Positions 59,620 to 64,000 of a stretch of 64,000 bases of DNA are shown in pieces; positions within the stretch are counted from its first letter, which is position 1, and each line of letters opens with the position of its first letter. The DNA comes from an uncultured Eubacteriales bacterium. Its GTDB lineage: Bacteria > Bacillota > Clostridia > Christensenellales > Borkfalkiaceae. Where the stretch lies: assembly GCA_900540805.1 (NCBI GenBank), contig UQHL01000016.1, forward strand, positions 1 through 64,000. Direction: 5' to 3'. The translations under genes and the position numbers were made by a program. The notes under the pieces are model-generated. The model was not told where the DNA came from and made no database searches. It was given only the letters and a program-made list of their open reading frames with translations.

Positions 59620-60804
59620 TTATTTTTCCGCGTTTTCCAGCACGCCGTTCAAGATTTCCAAGCCCTCGTTCATTTCCGCTTTGGTAATGTTTAAGGGCGG
59701 CAAAAGCCTAAGCCTGTCGTGCGCCGTCAAAATCATCAGCCCCTTTTCGAGACACTCCTCCGCCAGCTTTCTCGCCGACTTTTCCGAACGCACCGCCACG
59801 CCGAGCATCAGTCCCATTCCCGTTACGGCTTCCACGCCTTTCATCTTTGAAATAAACGTCCTTAAATATTCGCCCTTCGCCCGCACTTCGAGAAAGAGCT
59901 CCTCCGTCAGCCGCTTGACGACGTTGAGCGCCCCCGCGCATATCGCAGGATTTCCCCCGAACGTCGTCCCGTGATCGCCACAGGAAAAAACCGCCGCAGC
60001 CTTTTCAAACAACAGACAGGCGCCGATGGGCAACCCACCGCCCAATCCCTTCGCCGTTGTTACTATGTCCGGCATAATACCATAAGCCTGATAAGAATAC
60101 ATATATCCCGTACGGCCGTTCCCCGTCTGCACTTCGTCGATAATGACAAGAATATCATTTGCCCGACAAAACTCAATAGTTTGTCTGACAAAGCTTTTAT
60201 CCAATACGTGAACGCCGCTTTCGCCCTGAATCAATTCCAGCATTACGGCGCAGGTTTTTTCTGTAATTTTTGATTTTAAGCTTTCGAAATCGGGCTTTGC
60301 ATAGGAAAATCCCGCAGGGAAAGGTCCGAAATATTTATGGAAGGCGTCCTGCCCCGTAGCCGCCAGCGTCGCCAGCGTTCTGCCGTGAAAGCTATCCGTC
60401 AGCGTAACGATTTCATAGCGTTTATTATCGCCGTATTTCAGCGCGGAATATTTTCGCGCCGCCTTTATCGCACATTCGTTGGCTTCCGCCCCCGAATTGC
60501 CGAAAAAGACCTTCTTCGCCCCGGATTTTTTGCAAAGCTGTTCGGCAAGCTCGGTCTGCGGCTGCGTATAATACAGATTGCAGGCATGCTGTACTTTTCC
60601 AAGCTGTTCGGTTACGGCTTCTTTCCAGGCCTCGTCGTTGATGCCGAAAATATTGACGCCTATCCCGCTGGTGAAATCGACGTACTTCCTGCCCGAGGCG
60701 TCGGTGACCGTCGCACCTTCGCCGCTCTCTATCGCCAATGCAAAGCGGTTATATGTAGGCGCGATGTATTTTTTATCCTTTTTTTCTATTTTTTCAAAAT
60801 CCAT
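59620..60804 (-). CDS. argD: Acetylornithine aminotransferase
   Basis: 394 residues, class-III PLP aminotransferase. FFGNSGAEANECAIKAARKY is the N-terminal family motif; LVIIDEVQTGNGRTG holds the PLP Asp and TTAKGLGGGLPIGA the lysine. It turns N-acetylglutamate semialdehyde into N-acetylornithine. 35 nt before argF. Confidence 0.96.
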   Translation of the reverse strand: MDFEKIEKKDKKYIAPTYNRFALAIESGEGATVTDASGRKYVDFTSGIGVNIFGINDEAWKEAVTEQLGKVQHACNLYYTQPQTELAEQLCKKSGAKKVFFGNSGAEANECAIKAARKYSALKYGDNKRYEIVTLTDSFHGRTLATLAATGQDAFHKYFGPFPAGFSYAKPDFESLKSKITEKTCAVMLELIQGESGVHVLDKSFVRQTIEFCRANDILVIIDEVQTGNGRTGYMYSYQAYGIMPDIVTTAKGLGGGLPIGACLLFEKAAAVFSCGDHGTTFGGNPAICAGALNVVKRLTEELFLEVRAKGEYLRTFISKMKGVEAVTGMGLMLGVAVRSEKSARKLAEECLEKGLMILTAHDRLRLLPPLNITKAEMNEGLEILNGVLENAEK

Positions 60805-60855
60805 GACAGACGTCCTTCACCGTTTTTTCAAAAAATAAGACTGATTTTAAGAAAA

Positions 60856-61713
60856 TCAGTCACCGTTTACAAACATTGTTCCCATTCCTTCATCCGAAAG
60901 AAGCTCCATCAAAATAGAATGATTAACCCGACCGTCGGTGATAAACACTTTTTTCACACCGCGGCGAATGGCTTCCTTGCAGCATTCTATTTTCGGAATC
61001 ATCCCTCCCGAGATAATTCCCTGCTTCACGAGAGAAGGAATATCGGATACGAACACTTTTTTTATTAACGACTCCTCGTTATTTTTATCCTCCAGCAATC
61101 CGCGGATATCCGTCATCAAAATCATACTTTCCGCCTGCAACGCCCCCGCGATTACGGAAGCGGCCGTGTCGGCATTGATATTATAGACGTTTCCCCGATT
61201 GTCGTAGCCTACCGTAGCGATTACGGGAATATATCCCGTTTTCAGGCAGTCTTCTATGATACCGATATCGATATCGGTGATCTTTCCCACATAGCCGAGC
61301 TGCTCGCTTTCCTTTTCACAGCCGAGCATATGGCCGTCTATCCCGCTGATGCCCACCGCTTTGCCGCCGCAGGCTTCCAGCTGGTTGACGAGAGCTTTAT
61401 TGATTTTTCCCGCGAGAACCATGCGGACAACCTCCGCCGTTTCCGCATCCGTATAACGCAATCCGTTTACGAATTTGCTCTCGATCCCCAGCCGTTTAAG
61501 CATTTCGGAAATATCGGGACCGCCGCCGTGAACGAGCACCACCTTGATCCCCACAAGCTGCAAAAGAACCAGATCGCGCATGACGGAAGCCTTTAATTCT
61601 TCGTTGATCATGGCGTTTCCGCCGTACTTGATCACGAGAATTTTATCGTTATACTTCTTGATATAAGGCATCGCCTCCGCCAAAAACTCTGCCTGTTCCT
61701 GTTTGGAAATCAT
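60856..61713 (-). CDS. argB: Acetylglutamate kinase
   Basis: 285 residues of the amino-acid kinase family. Motifs: VIKYGGNAMI, VLVHGGGPDIS and the C-terminal DGRVNHSILMELL segment. Second step of arginine synthesis. The length and IKKYNDKILV-type N-terminal helix resemble arginine-sensitive NAGKs, so feedback by arginine is likely but not shown. First gene of argB-argD-argF-carA-carB, with its own promoter at 61737-61765. Confidence 0.96.
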   Translation of the reverse strand: MISKQEQAEFLAEAMPYIKKYNDKILVIKYGGNAMINEELKASVMRDLVLLQLVGIKVVLVHGGGPDISEMLKRLGIESKFVNGLRYTDAETAEVVRMVLAGKINKALVNQLEACGGKAVGISGIDGHMLGCEKESEQLGYVGKITDIDIGIIEDCLKTGYIPVIATVGYDNRGNVYNINADTAASVIAGALQAESMILMTDIRGLLEDKNNEESLIKKVFVSDIPSLVKQGIISGGMIPKIECCKEAIRRGVKKVFITDGRVNHSILMELLSDEGMGTMFVNGD

Positions 61714-61736
61714 CTTACCACCATTTTATTTTTTCT

Positions 61737-61765
61737 ATTATACCACACTGTCGGCCGTTTGTCAA
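61737..61765 (-). promoter_or_regulatory. Perfect-consensus promoter of argB-argD-argF-carA-carB
   Basis: TTGACA (61760-61765), 17-nt spacer, TATAAT (61737-61742), 23 nt before the argB ATG. It separates the argB-carB genes from argC-argJ as a transcription unit. Confidence 0.8.
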
Positions 61766-61803
61766 CCTTTCCCGATAATTTTCGCGTCGTGAAAAGGGAA
61801 AAA

Positions 61804-63051
61804 TCAGCTTCTGTAATCGCCGTTGATATGTACGTATTCATAAGTGAGATCGCACCCCCAGCCCACCGACGAATAATTTCCGTCGTGCAGTTCGATCTCT
61901 ATGCCGATCTCCTTTTCGAAAAGTATCTTTTTCGCCGCGGCTTCGGAAAAATCTATTCCCCGTCCGTCCTCGCAGACTTCTATCTTTCCCGCGGCCGAAA
62001 CGAAGGCGACGCCGATTTTATTTACGTCCACCGCCGCGCCCGAATAACCGATCGCGCAAAGCACGCGCCCCCAATTGGCGTCCGCGCCGAAAATCGCCGC
62101 CTTCAAAAGATTGGAGCATACCACCGATTTAGCGACGGTTCTCGCCACCTGTTTTGATTTTGCGCCCCTCACCGTACATTCGATCAGCTTCGTGGCGCCT
62201 TCGCCGTCTGCGGCAATCTTTTTACACATCGCCGTCGTCACTTCGTGAAGCGCGCGGCAGAACTTTTTATACTCCGTATCCGTTCTGTCGATGAGCGCGT
62301 TCCCCGCTTCGCCGCTCGCCATGATACAGAGCGTGTCGTTCGTCGAGGTATCGCGGTCAACGCTGACCATATTCAGCGAATCCTTTACGTCCGACGAGAG
62401 GGCTTTTTGTAGCATTTGGGGAGTAATATTCACGTCGGTCGTAATAAACATAAGCATGGTGGCCATATTGGGGCAGAGCATGCCCACCCCCTTGCAGATA
62501 GCGCCGATTTTGCACGTCACGTCCCCGAGGCGGAATTCGTAAGCGAGCTGTTTGGAAACGGTGTCCGTGGTCATGATCGCTTCCGCCGCAAAGACGTTGT
62601 TTTCGGATGCGTTTCCCAGCCCCCCGACCAGATTTTCCATGCCCGCCGCGATGGGCTCGAGGGACAGCTTTTGCCCGATGACCCCCGTCGAAGCCACGAC
62701 TACGTCGCCCGCAGGAATACCGCAGTGCTTCTCTACGAGAGCGCACATCCCTTCCGCAATTTCAATGCCGTCGGCGTTGCAGGTATTGGCGTTGCCGCTG
62801 TTGACGATTACGGCGCGGGAATAGCCGTCGGCCACATGCTTCTGCGTAACGAGAATCGGCGCTCCCTTGACAAGATTTTTCGTATAGACGCACGCCGTCG
62901 CCGCTCTTCGGTCGCAGACGATCAGCGCCAGATCCTTCTTTTTTTTATTTTTGCGGATACCGCAATGGATTCCGTTTGCGGAAAATCCTTTCGGAGCGCA
63001 GACGCCGCCTTCGATTTGTTTCATTTCTTTATCAATTCCGTTCTTTCTCAT
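61804..63051 (-). CDS. argJ: Bifunctional glutamate N-acetyltransferase / amino-acid acetyltransferase
   Basis: 415 residues. ArgJ recycles the acetyl group from N-acetylornithine to glutamate, closing the acetyl cycle. The self-cleavage site is seen in GVGMLCPNMATMLMFITTD (between Ala and Thr of NMATM), and NSGNANTCN is a second signature. No argA or argE lies in the window, which fits a cyclic pathway. GAGG is about 11 nt before the ATG; an inner ATG at codon 10 is also possible. Confidence 0.95.
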   Translation of the reverse strand: MRKNGIDKEMKQIEGGVCAPKGFSANGIHCGIRKNKKKKDLALIVCDRRAATACVYTKNLVKGAPILVTQKHVADGYSRAVIVNSGNANTCNADGIEIAEGMCALVEKHCGIPAGDVVVASTGVIGQKLSLEPIAAGMENLVGGLGNASENNVFAAEAIMTTDTVSKQLAYEFRLGDVTCKIGAICKGVGMLCPNMATMLMFITTDVNITPQMLQKALSSDVKDSLNMVSVDRDTSTNDTLCIMASGEAGNALIDRTDTEYKKFCRALHEVTTAMCKKIAADGEGATKLIECTVRGAKSKQVARTVAKSVVCSNLLKAAIFGADANWGRVLCAIGYSGAAVDVNKIGVAFVSAAGKIEVCEDGRGIDFSEAAAKKILFEKEIGIEIELHDGNYSSVGWGCDLTYEYVHINGDYRS

Positions 63052-63077
63052 TTCAATCTTTCCTCAATCGCTCCCCG

Positions 63078-63998
63078 TTATTTCAAAAAAGCGTCCTCTT
63101 CCAATCCGAGTGCGATATTCATATTCTGCACGGCCGCGCCCGAGGCTCCCTTGCCCAAATTGTCGAACCTCGAGCAAAGCAAAATTTGCTCCTCGTTGCC
63201 TCCGACAAAAATTTCCATGCGGTTGGTACCCGCTAAACGGGCGGCGTCCAGAAAGGAACGTTCCTCCCCGTCAACGGAAATGAATTTCGCCCCCGCGTAA
63301 AAGTCGCGGTAAAACTCCCTGATCGCGGCGGGCGCAGGCGTCCCCTTGATTTTGTCCGCGTACAGCGGCACCGTAACGCACATGCCGCAGTAGTAATCCG
63401 CGACGATGGGATTGAAAATCGGCGCACGGGAAAGCCCGCACACTTTCGTCATTTCGGGCAGATGCTTATGTTTCAGCGTCAGACCGTACTGCCGCGGGCT
63501 GTCGAGCTCTTTCGCCCGATCCACAGCCTCGTACTGCGCGATCATTTTTTTGCCGCCCCCGCTGTAACCCGTCACGGAATGAGCGACGAAAGGATAATCG
63601 GAAGGCACGAGCCCTTCGCTGACGAGAGGATAAACCAAAGAAATAAATCCGCCGGCATGACAGCCGGGATTGGCGATGAACCTGCCCGTCGCTATCGATT
63701 TTCGAAAATCGGGGGAAAGCTCGGGGAATCCGTACGCCCAGCCGTCCGCCGTACGATGAGCCGTCGAGGCGTCGATAATTTTCGTTTCGGGATTTTCGCA
63801 CAATAAAACGGCCTCTTTTGCCGCCGCGTCAGGCAGACATAAAAAGACAATGTCCGCTTCATCGATCCGCTTTTTCCGCTCTGCAGTATCTTTGCGCAAG
63901 TCTTCGGGAATGGAAAGAAGCTCGATGTCTCTGCGCGCGGCGAGCCGATCGAAAATCTGAAGCCCCGTCGTACCCTCGCGGCCGTCTATAAATACTTT
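63078..63998 (-). CDS. argC: N-acetyl-gamma-glutamyl-phosphate reductase (type 2), 5' end cut by the window
   Basis: The reading frame is open to the window edge; its first visible residues KVFIDGREGTTGLQIFDRLA form the NADP-binding loop of short, type-2 ArgC, so only one or two residues plus the start codon are missing. The catalytic cysteine is in NPGCHAGGFISLVYPL, and HSVTGYSGGGKK is the substrate-binding motif. It reduces N-acetylglutamyl phosphate to the semialdehyde. First visible gene of the arginine cluster, 26 nt before argJ. Confidence 0.93.
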   Translation of the reverse strand, partial: KVFIDGREGTTGLQIFDRLAARRDIELLSIPEDLRKDTAERKKRIDEADIVFLCLPDAAAKEAVLLCENPETKIIDASTAHRTADGWAYGFPELSPDFRKSIATGRFIANPGCHAGGFISLVYPLVSEGLVPSDYPFVAHSVTGYSGGGKKMIAQYEAVDRAKELDSPRQYGLTLKHKHLPEMTKVCGLSRAPIFNPIVADYYCGMCVTVPLYADKIKGTPAPAAIREFYRDFYAGAKFISVDGEERSFLDAARLAGTNRMEIFVGGNEEQILLCSRFDNLGKGASGAAVQNMNIALGLEEDAFLK

Positions 63999-64000
63999 AT

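Noticed and set aside
1..64000. CRISPR arrays, insertion sequences, prophage genes, rRNA
   Set aside because: No regularly spaced repeats, transposase, integrase, phage structural motifs or rRNA sequence seen.

Overview
The window looks like a chromosomal segment of an anaerobic, Gram-positive-type bacterium of the class Clostridia. The evidence is an IspH-ribosomal protein S1 fusion, the cmk-plsC-ispH/rpsA order, a biotin-dependent sodium-pump decarboxylase cluster, a SipW-type signal peptidase with its substrates, a class A penicillin-binding protein, strong AAGGAGG-like ribosome sites and consensus TTGACA-N17-TATAAT promoters. It is dense and mostly housekeeping. Nearly all genes lie on the minus strand. 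The exceptions are tRNA-Trp, a polysaccharide deacetylase, groES-groEL and the penicillin-binding protein. A species cannot be assigned by eye; an uncultured gut Clostridia lineage is my inference.

Layout by region. 0.1-7.4 kb: htpG, then the cmk operon (a chorismate mutase-cytidylate kinase fusion, plsC, an ispH-rpsA fusion) preceded by a yhiN-type flavoprotein. 7.5-12.4 kb: a five-gene biotin-dependent carboxyltransferase/sodium-pump operon with both a CoA-type and a pyruvate/oxaloacetate-type carboxyltransferase. 12.6-15.8 kb: a VTT membrane protein, rnhA, a free-standing tRNA-Trp and a diaminopentanoate-dehydrogenase-like enzyme. 15.9-27.2 kb: the main accessory region, an 11-kb operon encoding a SipW-type signal peptidase and four exported proteins (1881, 1073, 260 and 267 residues). 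It is preceded by a perfect promoter and a cyclic di-GMP-I riboswitch whose 3' side overlaps a terminator.

27.3-30.4 kb: serC-serA plus a TIM-barrel gene. 30.5-37.5 kb: a DUF3810-like membrane metalloprotease, a flavin-reductase/PCP_red fusion, a polysaccharide deacetylase, purB, and a dCMP deaminase-cyclophilin-SDR operon. 37.6-39.7 kb: groES-groEL. 39.7-48 kb: a methionine-gamma-lyase-family PLP enzyme and the miaB-mutS-mutL-miaA operon. 48-53.4 kb: a class A PBP, then a membrane protein, cysteine desulfurase and thiI. 53.4-64 kb: the arginine/carbamoyl-phosphate cluster argC-argJ-argB-argD-argF-carA-carB, in which carB is fused to a diaminopimelate-epimerase domain that lacks one expected catalytic cysteine.

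The best candidate for an undescribed system is the c-di-GMP-riboswitch-controlled SipW operon, probably a surface or biofilm-matrix apparatus switched on at high c-di-GMP. Other points of note are the CarB-DapF and AroH-Cmk fusions, the double-carboxyltransferase sodium-pump operon, a eukaryote-like charged linker in HtpG, a 46-bp tandem repeat in front of aroH-cmk, and a 35-bp palindromic element found three times at gene ends.
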